Positions 1 through 10,988 of a stretch of DNA of 19,805 bases are shown piece by piece (positions within the stretch are counted from its first letter, which is position 1; the number at the start of each line of letters is the position of its first letter). This stretch comes from Phellopilus nigrolimitatus (taxonomy: Eukaryota; Basidiomycota; Agaricomycetes; Hymenochaetales; Hymenochaetaceae). The notes beneath the pieces were generated by a model that ran no database searches, was not told the origin of the DNA, and worked only from the letters and a program-made list of their open reading frames with translations. The translations under genes and the position numbers were made by a program. The stretch covers positions 1 through 19,805 of the forward strand of contig JAJOHG010000439.1 in assembly GCA_021029095.1 (NCBI GenBank). Reading direction: 5' to 3'.

Positions 1-269
1 TCCTGTCTTCTGTCATCCGCGCGTTGCTGGGAGTCAGAGGAATGCATGCCCGCCCTGAGCTGCCTGTTCTCCTCCTCGAGCTCGGCGATGCGGCGCTCCA
101 TGGCTGTGTACTGCGCCTTGCGCTTGTCCCGGGAGTTCTGGGCAGCGATGCGGTTGCGGTGGGCGCGTGCCTCCTTACGCTCGTCGGCACTCATGTCTGT
201 CCTGGGACGCTTGCGCGAGGGCCCCGGGGCGCTGTCGTCCTGCGACGGCTGAGGCCGAGTCGGGGGCAT
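1..269 (-). CDS. HAC1: Hac1/XBP1-like bZIP transcription factor, N-terminal part (partial at window edge)
   Basis: The minus strand is open from an ATG at 269-267 to the window edge (89 codons). A Ser/Pro/Arg-rich start is followed by a bZIP domain at about residues 28-75. The basic region holds the signature NRIAAQNSR (residues 39-47), matching the Asn-x2-Ala-Ala-x2-Ser-Arg DNA-contact pattern. The zipper begins with an acidic ELEEEN stretch and leucines at 64 and 71. The early position of the bZIP, the KRPRTD nuclear-localisation-like cluster before it and the AHRNRIAAQNSRDKRKAQ basic region fit the Hac1/XBP1 family, the nuclear effector of the unfolded protein response. In that family Ire1 removes an unconventional intron downstream of the bZIP; that part lies outside the window, so it cannot be checked here. 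Another bZIP subfamily remains possible. The gene diverges from the methyltransferase gene across a 1.07-kb shared upstream region. Confidence 0.8.
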   Translation of the reverse strand, partial: MPPTRPQPSQDDSAPGPSRKRPRTDMSADERKEARAHRNRIAAQNSRDKRKAQYTAMERRIAELEEENRQLRAGMHSSDSQQRADDRRQ

Positions 270-2921
<2,652 letters not shown>

Positions 2922-3238
2922 ATTCACTGCACAATGCCCGTGTGCCGCACACTGCTTTGTACGTCTCCCGCGCGCTCGGCGGCGCCGCTGCTCAAAATCG
3001 ACGCAACCGTGCATCGAAAAACCAACGACTCGATATACAGGTATTGAATGTACTAATTGGCAAACGCGTTTTTGGCCGATATTCTTTGTCTTACTCTCGC
3101 TCTCTCACTCATGTCTTTCTGTCCTATCGACTGTATCGCTTGTTTGTCGTTATGCTTGATTCTGTACTGACGGGTTTGTGCCAATACATACTTACGCAGA
3201 ACAGTGTGAGCGCGAGTCAGCCACGAAAACTAGCTGCG
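2922..3238. other. Methyltransferase 3' flank, no gene seen
   Basis: Sequence between the methyltransferase stop and the GC-rich gene remnant on the other strand. It presumably holds the methyltransferase 3' UTR. No open frame here has coding-like third-position bias, and I see no RNA gene. Confidence 0.4.
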
Positions 3239-3934
3239 TCAGTGCAGCGAGGCCGGGACGGCGGCACTGGCGAGGTCGAATAACGCGGCGGCGACGCCGT
3301 CACGCATGCATGCGCTGTGCGCGGTGCTCTAGGCGAGCGGCATCACGCCGTGGACCTGCGCGCGCAGCAGCGCCGGCAAGCCCGTCAGGGTCCAGAACGA
3401 CCTCCCTACCGCGAAAGAAGTCCGAGTCAGTGTAAGATGAGCAGCCAGCCACGCGCACGCACGCACTGGTACGCGATGCTGTGCGCGGCGCAGCACGCGC
3501 ACATGTTCCTGTCCCAGCCGCTCCCCTCGTTCCACCTGTTCTGCACGATTCGATGGGCGTGGCACCTGCGCGGCGGGGTCGCAGGGCAGCGGCTGTCCGT
3601 GCGCGTGACGCCGTGCTGCTCGTGCAGGATCCGCAGCGCGGTCCTCCCTGCCTCTGCGCGTCCGCCGCGCATTTTTATTATACCGTCTTAGTGAGCTGCG
3701 CGGACCTGTAGTACTTCGGCTGGCAGGCTGGCGCAGGGGTAGAGTCAGCACGAGCTCGGGAGCAGAGAGGGAGGACGGGGTGGAGCGCCTGTGTCGGTGG
3801 GATGGCGCGGAAGCCGTGGAGGACGGCGGCGGCGACGAGCTGCGTGGTGGACTGCTTTTTGAGGGGCTGGTCAGCGCGGGCGCGTGGGTCGAGCCGAAGT
3901 GAGTCCATGATCGACATTGATCTGCGCTGAGGCA
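3239..3934 (-). pseudogene. Broken GC-rich gene remnant, family not recognised (left copy)
   Basis: I cannot name the product. Segments of coding-like sequence (high G/C at third positions) run on the minus strand in different frames. From an ATG at 3934 an open frame reaches a stop at 3678 and includes QLVAAAVLHGFRAIPP. A second segment (about 3645 down to 3427) contains RILHEQHGVTRTDSRC and NRWNEGSGWDRN. A likely intron of about 54 bp follows, with a GTAGGG donor, CCTGAC branch-like site and GCGCAG acceptor ending near 3355. After it, VHGVMPLA is stopped by TAG at 3331-3329, and the same frame then continues as RDGVAAALFDLASAAVPASL to a TGA at 3241-3239. An in-frame stop inside coding-like sequence, plus frame breaks, argue for a pseudogene. 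A worse-preserved inverted copy lies at 11268-11712. Alternative: a live gene with introns I have not placed. Confidence 0.35.
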
Positions 3935-4220
3935 TGAACGGCTTCAAGCTTTCCTGGTATACTGTGTTAGCACGAGAGCTGCGATGCCCGATGCCCGGTA
4001 TAATCCGCGACCTTAATATCGAATGCATTAAAAATCACAGCTACTTAAACCATAATGGACTTCTCTCAAAGCTTCAAGCAATAAAATACATGTAAATGAC
4101 CAAAGGAGAACTTGGTGGAATCTCGTCGAACTTATTATCAACCACTCAAGGCAGTTATCAGGCTCAAAATGTATATAAATTTTCACCGGCGGAACTTATG
4201 CCTGTGACCAGGGACAAGCC
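3440..4220 (-). repeat. Outer block of the palindrome, left copy
   Basis: Reading this stretch on the minus strand gives the same order of sequence as 10989-11700 on the plus strand. Near-identical landmarks: GGTCACAGGC then AGTTCCGCCGGTGA near the inner end, TTTTGAGCCTGATAACTGCC, GTCCATTATGGT, TCTCGTGCTAACACAGTATA, GTTCATGCCTCAGCGCAGAT and AGCTCACTAAGACGGTATAA. By eye the best parts look roughly 85-90% identical, with small indels. It starts about 120 bp beyond the stop of the F-box-like gene and runs into the broken GC-rich remnant, so most of it is apparently non-coding. Confidence 0.85.
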
Positions 4221-4340
4221 ACTACAGCCGGACATTGATTACATGTACTTTATCAAGGTCCCGTGAGATGCTAATCCCTAAACCCTTCAGGTCATTCTTT
4301 CTCTCCGGTTATCTATACGTTCCTTTAAACTTCTTTGCGC

Positions 4341-5390
4341 TTACCGTAGTTCTCCTTTTGCCTATACAGGAGCAACAAAAAACAAATAATGGGGTTTGTG
4401 TCAGTCTAGTTCAATCACAAGTAACATTGAAATGATGGTACATTGATTTGCAAAACGTACCTGTTCTAAGGCTGACGCAGCTACTGGGCTATTGCAGGAG
4501 ATTTCAACACCTCGTCTATCTGCCCGAATGAATGTCCACTGCATCTCGTACACCAGAAGGGCCCATGCAATTCCATGAAGCTCAATCTTCTTGACAGATG
4601 GGAAATTTTTCTGTCGCATTAAGATATTGAAGTAGCCCTCAACTCGAATCCATGTCTCGGCAGGTGTTTGTGCCATGGTATCTGTGAACAGGTACAATTT
4701 GACAAGCCTCAGGTTTGGGAATATCCCTTCTCCCACCTGACACCAGTCTAGTGCCTGCTTCCACACAGGAAAATACACTGCCTCGACATTTGAACAAATC
4801 TTCATAAGTTTGGAAAAGAGTCCTGGAAAGGGCTCATAGTGGGTTTTGGATGGGAGGCTCTCCTCAAACTCAACCTCTCGCACTTGTTTCCCATATTCAT
4901 CCAGACAGCTTTCAAAGCGCTGGTCAATAACCACTGGTCGTTTGAGCACAATACGCCGGAGTGCAGGAAGCTCCACTTTGTAGGAATGGTCGTTATTAAA
5001 GTCGAAAGGGACTACATTGTCTATATACAGAGTGTGCACGTCTGGAAGCTGCACCACATCTGGCATATTCTCGAGCTGCTGGGTAAAGGTGTCAATATCA
5101 TCAAGATCTGGAGTGTAGATAGAGAGCACCCCTGCTTGTATGGACCATGTGCCTGGTAGAAGTGATGGGCTCGTCATTGTCAATACTGAAAACATCCATG
5201 GTGCATGCACATACTTATACTGTTTCCAAGATTGCAGTATCCAAAAGTGTTTGCAAACTCGTGCAAGACATGACAACAGACACGTCTTGTTGCCATTGCT
5301 AGATTGCAGCGGTTTGCCTGTCACCAACTCATGACTCGCAACAGTTGATCTGTTGCTCACTGTTTTATGCAACCGGTGCAGCAAAGGCAA
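4341..5390 (-). CDS. F-box/LRR-like protein of the basidiomycete expanded type (left copy, 5' end unresolved)
   Basis: Exons on the minus strand: up to 5390 down to 4461, then 4361-4341, with an intron at 4460-4362 (GTACGT donor, TATAG acceptor). The protein ends AKGELR and TAA. The open frame at 5390 lacks an ATG; the first in-frame ATG is at 5195, giving 251 aa, so an upstream exon or start is probably missing from this model. A short F-box-like motif LARVCKHFW (about residues 42-50 of the open frame) precedes a leucine-rich region with beta-strand-like steps (LPDVHTLYIDN, LPALRRIVLKRP, VREVEFEE, VKKIELHG). Such proteins usually act as substrate receptors of SCF ubiquitin ligases; that role is inferred from general architecture, not from a decisive motif. 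A diverged paralogue lies in inverted orientation at 10175-10961, sharing LRR(I/V)VL, QVREVE, KIELHG and GVEIS plus the intron position. Third-position G/C bias is weaker than in the neighbouring housekeeping genes. Confidence 0.5.
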
Positions 5391-6296
5391 AAGGCTTTGT
5401 TACTGCATAACAATCGTATTTTGCAGTTTGTATGACTCCAACCTCACTGTAATGTGTGTCTGGTAATGCATACAAACTACTACTTTCTAATATAACAGCT
5501 TTTTTTGACTTCTGAATACACAATATATTGTTGGATATTTCCTTTAGTTGACATCGAGTGTTGCTTTGAGGATATTGGATTAAAATGCGTGATCAATATG
5601 TCGTGTCTCAAGGACTGGTTGGTGCATACCAGTGATCCAGGATGTATGCAAAATTTGAAAGAAGCAAAAATTGCAGAGATGATGGAGTACACTGCTACGG
5701 CTTACGCTTGTGCTGGACGAAGAGAATCCAGGCATTTTGTCCTTCGTGTGCCCGACCCGGCAGTGCGACCCTCATGTTATCTGAGATGATGTCAGTTGCG
5801 TTTTGTTTCCTCTTTTTTTTTGCCCCTACCGCGATTGTTTTCTTCACAGTATCCATTTGCTACTGTCTCAGCCCAAGTCCCCCCGTCCCTAATACGCACA
5901 CCATCGTTAATTTCTCACGAAGAGTGCGAGCCTATCAATGTCCTGAGATTGGCCCAAATGCTTTAACGGAATCTGGTTTGGTGGAACACCGCCATCAACG
6001 TGGCTTGTGGTCATTTCTACGTGAAAAGAATAGTTATTATAATCTTTTGGCAGTCATTCTAGTTCATGTACGTACCTGACAGATAAGTCCCCGGGGCAAT
6101 GATGTTGCTGAGGATCTTCCAGCGCCTGAGTGTGTTTGCGAGGAGCTTCCAGACATGGTTCGATGCAGGCTTGCTCGTACAAGATACTGAACACAGACTC
6201 GTTACTACGCACCCACGCTAAACCTAACCAAGTGTATCAGTAAGAAACATTAGACTATAAAGGATGATTGGATATGTGATACCCACATACTAGGAA
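5391..6296. other. Left-arm-only segment without a supported gene
   Basis: About 0.9 kb with no counterpart in the right arm, where only about 0.4 kb of unrelated sequence lies between the F-box-like copy and the 195-bp repeat. It probably includes the 5' part and promoter of the left F-box-like gene. Plus-strand open frames at 5505-5789 and 5642-6079 overlap each other, lack third-position bias and match no family I know. Confidence 0.35.
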
Positions 6297-6494
6297 GGCA
6301 GCGACGCGAGAGTGACTAAGGCATAGTCTGAGCGCTCTCATGCTCCAATGCGCAGGGGAAGAGCCTGTAGGCAGGCCATCACGATCACGGAGGCCTTCAG
6401 CGGATGGTCACGTGATAGATTTTTGGGAGCCCGGCAAATGTTCCCCAATGTGTATGTACATGTACATACATATACATATACATATAATTATGCA
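6297..6494 (+). repeat. 195-bp inner inverted repeat, left copy, with TCACGTGA
   Basis: Begins GGCAGCGACGCGAGAGTGAC and ends AATTATGCA, and matches the reverse complement of 9575-9767 over its full length, with clear shared blocks such as GAGCCTGTAGGCAGGCCATC and TGGTCACGTGATAG. It contains the palindromic E-box-like TCACGTGA at 6408-6415 and a TACATA/TATACA-rich tail at about 6455-6490. It ends 150 bp before the ATG of the central gene, so part of it may serve as that gene's promoter. No obvious target-site duplication flanks the pair. Confidence 0.85.
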
Positions 6495-6644
6495 CGAATA
6501 GTTTTTATTTTCAGCTTGTATGCTGATTTGTTGTATTTAGCGCACTGTGACATGCGCGACACGTAAGGAGTCTTTTCGAGCCTGACTGCAGCGCGAGCCT
6601 CGTCTGCTCGTCTGCTCGTCTCGTCTACCGTCTATCTCTCCTGC
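6495..6644 (+). promoter_or_regulatory. Core promoter and leader of the central orphan gene
   Basis: Short upstream region between the 195-bp repeat and the ATG at 6645. The distal part is T-rich. The proximal part (about 6598-6640) is a run of CGTCTGCT/CTCGTCT units forming a pyrimidine-rich leader of the kind common before fungal start codons. No canonical TATA box is evident. Confidence 0.4.
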
Positions 6645-8659
6645 ATGGACAACTCGAGCATCGCAGAGCGCGTCATCAACGTACACACAACCAGGCCGTA
6701 CCAGTGGGTCCTCGACAATGTCTTCAGCGAAGGCGTCTGCGGCCTACGGTGAGCGTCCCCCTCCACTCCCTCCTTTCCTCACCCGCTCACTCCCTCCCGC
6801 TCACTCGCCCCCGCCCCCAGCAACCGCACCCTCTTCTGGAAGTCAGATAAACCCGGTACTTCCCACTTCTTCATCGAGTTCGCCCACAAGGACTCCGTCC
6901 CCCGCGCACAGCGCGAGGCCATCCAGGGCGTCACCGTGCACTGCCTCTCCCGCAACATGAACATGTTCCCCATCTTCGACTGCCTCGCCCGCGGGCTCGA
7001 GCCCCCGCGCAAGCGCCCGAACACCGACGCCGAGTCGCCCGCAGCCGAGTCACAGGGCTCCGCCCGCTCCTTCCACTCCCCCATCGGCCCGCCTGCGCCC
7101 AAGCGCCAGCGCATATACGACCAGAGCGCCTCAGCTCCCGCCCGCCCCAGTCCGACGCCCTCCTTCCGCGAGCCCCACCCGAAGCCGTACCGCCAGTCGG
7201 CGCCCTTCCCGCACTACTCTCGCGATCCTCCTGCGCGACCGCACCCGAACGACATCCCCAAGCCGAAGCCCGCTTGGGCCCCGAACTCGGAGCCCCGCCG
7301 ATATGCAAACAACAGCAGCTCAAACTACCACAAGCCCCGTCCCCGCAACGACGACTTTCAAAACTCGCAAAACTCAAACCGGAGCCCTCCCCGGCGGCCT
7401 CAGCATGATCGTCGAGAGGACGATCATGCTCTCCCGTACCGCAATGGAAATATGGACTCCCCGAGTCCCGCACACAGACGCTTTTCAGATGCCTCAGATC
7501 CCGCTCCGCCTCCTTCTCCTATCTCTTTCGGTTCCGCTCCTTCAGCCCCCTCACGCTTATTTACTCCCGTCCGACAGCCAGATCCAGCAGGCCCTCAGTG
7601 GCCTGACCTCGATGCCATAACTGACGACAACGTGACGACTATCATCAACTCCCTCCAGACTTCGATGAGTGGACCAGAGAGTTGGATGACCGTCGCTGCG
7701 TCGTACCGCCAGAGGATGCTGCACAAGTCTGCTCTGGCCGTGGTGTCGACGATGCTCGAGGGTAACTATCTTCCGCGCGCTCGTGACCCGAAAATCCGAA
7801 AACATTATTGACATTTCTCGTCTTTCCCTCCGAAAACGCAGTTATGCAGGGCAGAGGTATGGCGAAGACGGACCTAAAGCCAGCGCTCCTCCTGATGGCG
7901 CAGTGCCACTACAGCATCGCGAAGCAGGAAGAGAAGAAGACCGAGGCCGACTCCGCAGAGGAGTCGGGCAGGTACTTCGTGCTCCTCCTCGAGTGGCTCC
8001 GCCAGACGTACGGCGACCACACGCCCGCCGTGGACGCGCTCACGCGCTCAGGCGCCCTGGCTTCCGAGCCTCCGGGGGCCGGCAGCCCGTGGACGCCAGA
8101 AAAAGAGAAGGAAAGCAAGCCCTTCCTCGCGCGCGACGACGGCCCGCGGCGCAGCTCGCTCTTCTCGCGTGACCCCCTGCGGCCCGTCCCCGGCGCGCCC
8201 GCACCCGCGCCCCCGGACGCGGCCGCGCGCCTCGAGCGCGCCAGCGAGGAGCTGCGCGGCGCGCACGAGAGCCACCGCGCGACGATGGCTGCGCTCGCAG
8301 CCGCGCGCGTCGGGAAGCTCGAGGCGGAGACCGCGCAGCGCGAGGAGGCGGGGCGCGCGCGGGCACTCGAGCGCGAGCTTGCGCGCGTGCGCGATGCGGA
8401 GCGCGTCGCGGCGGCCCGTGCGCTGCGCGAGACGGACGCGCGCCGCCGCACGGAGGAGCGCCTCGTGCAGGAGCGCGCGGCGTGGGACCGCCGTGCGGAG
8501 GAGGCCCGCGCGGACGCGACGCGCGGCGTCGTCGAGAGCCTCGCGGCTATCCTCACGCTCTCGGCGCGCGCGCCGGCGCCGGCGCCAGTGATCGACGCCG
8601 CGCGCGTGTTCTGCGAGGCGCGCGCACGCGCGGAGCGTGCGGCGCCCGATAAGCCGTAG
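6645..8659 (+). CDS. Unrecognised 620-aa protein with disordered middle and C-terminal coiled coil
   Basis: Exons: 6645-6748, 6821-7761, 7842-8659 (1863 nt), with introns GTGAGC...CCCCAG (72 bp) and GTAACT...ACGCAG (80 bp); both junctions keep the frame. I recognise no named domain. Residues about 1-90 look globular and Trp/Phe-containing (RPYQWVLDNVFSEGVCGLRN, then HFFIEFAHKD). About 90-310 is Pro/Ser/Arg/Asn-rich and probably disordered. About 320-450 is a helical, hydrophobic module (ALAVVSTMLEVMQGRGMAKT, then KPALLLMAQCHYSIAKQ and YFVLLLEWLRQTYG) and is the best candidate for a conserved domain. About 500-600 is Ala/Arg/Glu-rich, with long heptad-like stretches typical of a coiled coil. 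There is no signal peptide or membrane segment, so a cytosolic or nuclear scaffold is plausible but unproven. It stands alone in the palindrome spacer. It appears intact with very strong G/C third-position bias, like the housekeeping genes, so it is probably expressed. Confidence 0.75.
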
Positions 8660-8662
8660 GGG

Positions 8663-8691
8663 AAGAAAACGCGCGGGCGCTGCGTTTTCTT
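8663..8691 (+). other. Perfect 10-bp hairpin just after the stop codon
   Basis: AAGAAAACGC (8663-8672) pairs perfectly with GCGTTTTCTT (8682-8691) around a 9-nt GC-rich loop, starting 3 nt beyond the TAG at 8657-8659. T-rich sequence follows. It would lie at the start of the 3' UTR. It might affect termination, 3' end formation or mRNA stability, or be chance. Confidence 0.5.
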
Positions 8692-9574
8692 TTGACTTTT
8701 TTGTGCGTTCTTTTACTTGATGCCTGCTTGCCGGCAGGGCGGCCCCCGCCCCCAAAATACGAAGGCGAATTGTTTTCTTGCGCACCCCCTTTGAACTCTT
8801 GTGAGCCGATAGCAGCCTAACATACGCTGCATGCGTATCCTTGAAGCCGAGATCTCCGCAATACTCGAATATGTACCAACCGGCATTGACCTGTGCTTTT
8901 CTTTGTCTGCTCTGCATTAGATACTCATGTACAGTCGAACTTCTGTCAATGCATACTTTTCATGCTGCAGAACCTCTCAGAATGCATAGGCCGGAGCTTG
9001 CACCGCGTCGGTTGTTGGGAAACACCCCTTGCATGATACATGCCTGACTGCAGTAAATTATATAGTGATAGTGATATGTAAGAGGAGAGGCGAAATCTCT
9101 GAATCACCTGCACGCTTGACGAATACATTCTGCTTTCTCATGAAATATTTCCAGCATATCCTCAGAACACCCAAGCCGCGCGGGGCCAGGCGATGATCGG
9201 AGCCGCAGACCATTTGCGTCGCCAAATCTGTTTAGGTGATCATTGGTTACGGCGGCTCTGTGTGCCGGCAGCAGGCTCGCGGGCATCTGCACAAGAAACG
9301 GCCTAGATGCTTTTAAACGTCCTACCCAGATGGTACGTACCGGTTTGTGTATTTATTCGTGGTGCACGTACAGTACATGACTGTCTAGGAAAGTAAAATC
9401 TACCTGCTTCTCCCCACGCCATGCAAATCTCGTTAGACACTCAGCACATTTATATATATATTATGTCGGTCGGAATCACAGTCCTATGTATTTACATATA
9501 TTTGCATACAAACACTTCAACCTCCGACGTCGTTTCCCGTGACGTCGTTCGAGACCGCCAAACATCATATATGT
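8692..9574. other. 3' flank and right half of the palindrome spacer, no gene seen
   Basis: Low-coding-bias sequence with no supported ORF or RNA gene. It contains AT-rich microsatellite-like stretches (about 9449-9464 and 9483-9505). Two GACGTC palindromes in a near-perfect direct repeat, GACGTCGTT at 9526-9534 and 9541-9549, lie beside the inner end of the right 195-bp repeat. Confidence 0.4.
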
Positions 9575-9767
9575 TGCATAATTTAATATATATGTACATG
9601 TATATGTACGTAGGAGCACTCACCGGGGCTCCCAAAAAGCTATCACGTGACCATCCACTGAATGTGGTCCCCTCCGTGATCGTGATGGCCTGCCTACAGG
9701 CTCTTCTCCTGCGCATTGGGGCATGAAAGAGCTCAGACTAAGCCTTAGTCACTCTCGCGTCGCTGCC
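9575..9767 (-). repeat. 195-bp inner inverted repeat, right copy, with TCACGTGA
   Basis: Reverse complement of the 6297-6494 repeat, including TCACGTGA at 9643-9650 and the TACATA-rich tail. Sequence similarity stops abruptly at both ends (TGCATAATT inside, CGCTGCC outside). Main differences from the left copy are a small insertion near 9660-9675 and changes in the AT tail. Confidence 0.85.
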
Positions 9768-10174
9768 CCTACAGTGCATAAAGGCATAAGTCAACAAGCC
9801 GGAAAGGTCCGAATTACTTTTCTATCTACATTTGCCACATTTATCTATGGCCTATTTATTTATACGCGTTGGTTAGAGGCCATGCGTGTCTACAGATCTT
9901 GTATCGTAGACTTCTCAATTGTCGACTTTTTCTTTTTTGATCACTGAAAATTTGAAACAAATAATAAGAATGATTAAAATGCGTTTAAAATTGCCTAATA
10001 TAGGTTATTATATAAGATAAGCGCCCAAATCTTAATTAAGTCCGGCATTTCGGATGACCATTTCGCATTAGCCAGTCAGTATCTGACATTTCTTCTTGCA
10101 CATTTCAGCATAGGAGAGTAGAAATATTCCAGGATAAAGTTGCGGACTCCCTGACAAACACATGTAACACGTGA
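9768..10174. other. AT-rich insertion or replacement in the right arm
   Basis: About 0.4 kb of AT-rich sequence without similarity to the matching part of the left arm and without a gene. It ends at the point (10172-10175) where similarity to the left F-box-like gene begins, at an ACACGTGA motif whose TGA is an in-frame stop upstream of the homologous reading frame. Confidence 0.45.
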
Positions 10175-10961
10175 TTTGCTATTATTGATACCCTGCTTCC
10201 TTTTGGCTTTCAACCAACACACTACAAACTATGGCTTCCTGAACTCCGGCGTGTTGTGCTCAACACAGCAGTGGATATTGAGGAGGTCATTGATTGCTGT
10301 CTGCATGAACATGGGTCACAAGTGCGTGAGGTTGAGATTGGGGAGAACTTTCCTTCCGATCCTCATCCCCTCGGCCGCGCATTCTCTATTTCCACACTTA
10401 TGAATGCCTGTCCAAATGTTGAGACACTGCTTTTCCCTTCCCTCTGTCCACATACACTAAACTGGTGCCTTAATGTGAATGAGACATTCCACGACCTTAA
10501 GGTTGTTGGATTACACTGGTCTGGAGATGCACATGTAGAGAATTGGTCTAGAGTTAAAAGATACTTTGATGCCTTCCTAGCAAATTATCCAACATTTCAA
10601 AATGTTCAGAAGATTGAGCTGCACGGATGGGCATGGGCTTCGCTTGTGGACGAGGACAACATGAAAGACTACATGATCTACCAGACAGATATGGAAGGCG
10701 TTGAAATCTCCTTCATTGACCCATCAGCCGCTCTTGTCTTTAAACAGGTAGGTTTGCAAACTATTGCACCATCATTTCATTTGGAATTGAAGTATGACTG
10801 ACGCAAAATGCTATTTTGTTGGTACTGTATAGGCACGAGAAGAAAAACGGTTACAGTATACACCTGATGAAGAAAGGAAGTGCATAGTGAACACAGCTAT
10901 AAGACGCGGAGGGAGAGGGAGCATGAGACGGGCACCGTACTTTCAGCCCTATCCCTATTAG
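10175..10961 (+). pseudogene. 5'-truncated F-box/LRR-like paralogue (right copy)
   Basis: Exons 10175-10747 and 10833-10961 with an 85-bp intron (GTAGGT donor, TATAG acceptor) at the same place as in the left copy; 233 codons open to TAG. The frame starts directly after an in-frame TGA, and the F-box-like N-terminus found in the left copy is absent, so this is probably a truncated gene unless an unseen upstream exon exists. It aligns with the left protein from its LPFGFQPTHYK segment onward, sharing LPELRRVVL, QVREVEIGE, VQKIELHGWAWASLV and GVEISF. Protein identity is low (by eye about one third). The second exon encodes a basic tail ending FQPYPY, longer than the left copy's six-residue tail. 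The lack of internal stops despite high divergence suggests it was functional for a long time. Confidence 0.5.
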
Positions 10962-10988
10962 TAATATAAGTTAGAGCAATACTTAATT

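Noticed and set aside
5642..6079. 145-codon plus-strand open frame
   Set aside because: No coding bias, contains a poly-T/Phe run, matches no known family and overlaps another equally weak frame.
8048..8917. 289-codon open frame on the minus strand
   Set aside because: Antisense shadow of the coiled-coil exon of the central gene: Arg/Leu/Ala-rich composition caused by GC-rich codons, no domain, and the sense frame has proper introns and a better composition.
6297..9767. DNA transposon with 195-bp terminal inverted repeats and the central gene as transposase
   Set aside because: The central protein has no transposase motif, no target-site duplication is visible, and further inverted blocks lie outside the supposed ends.
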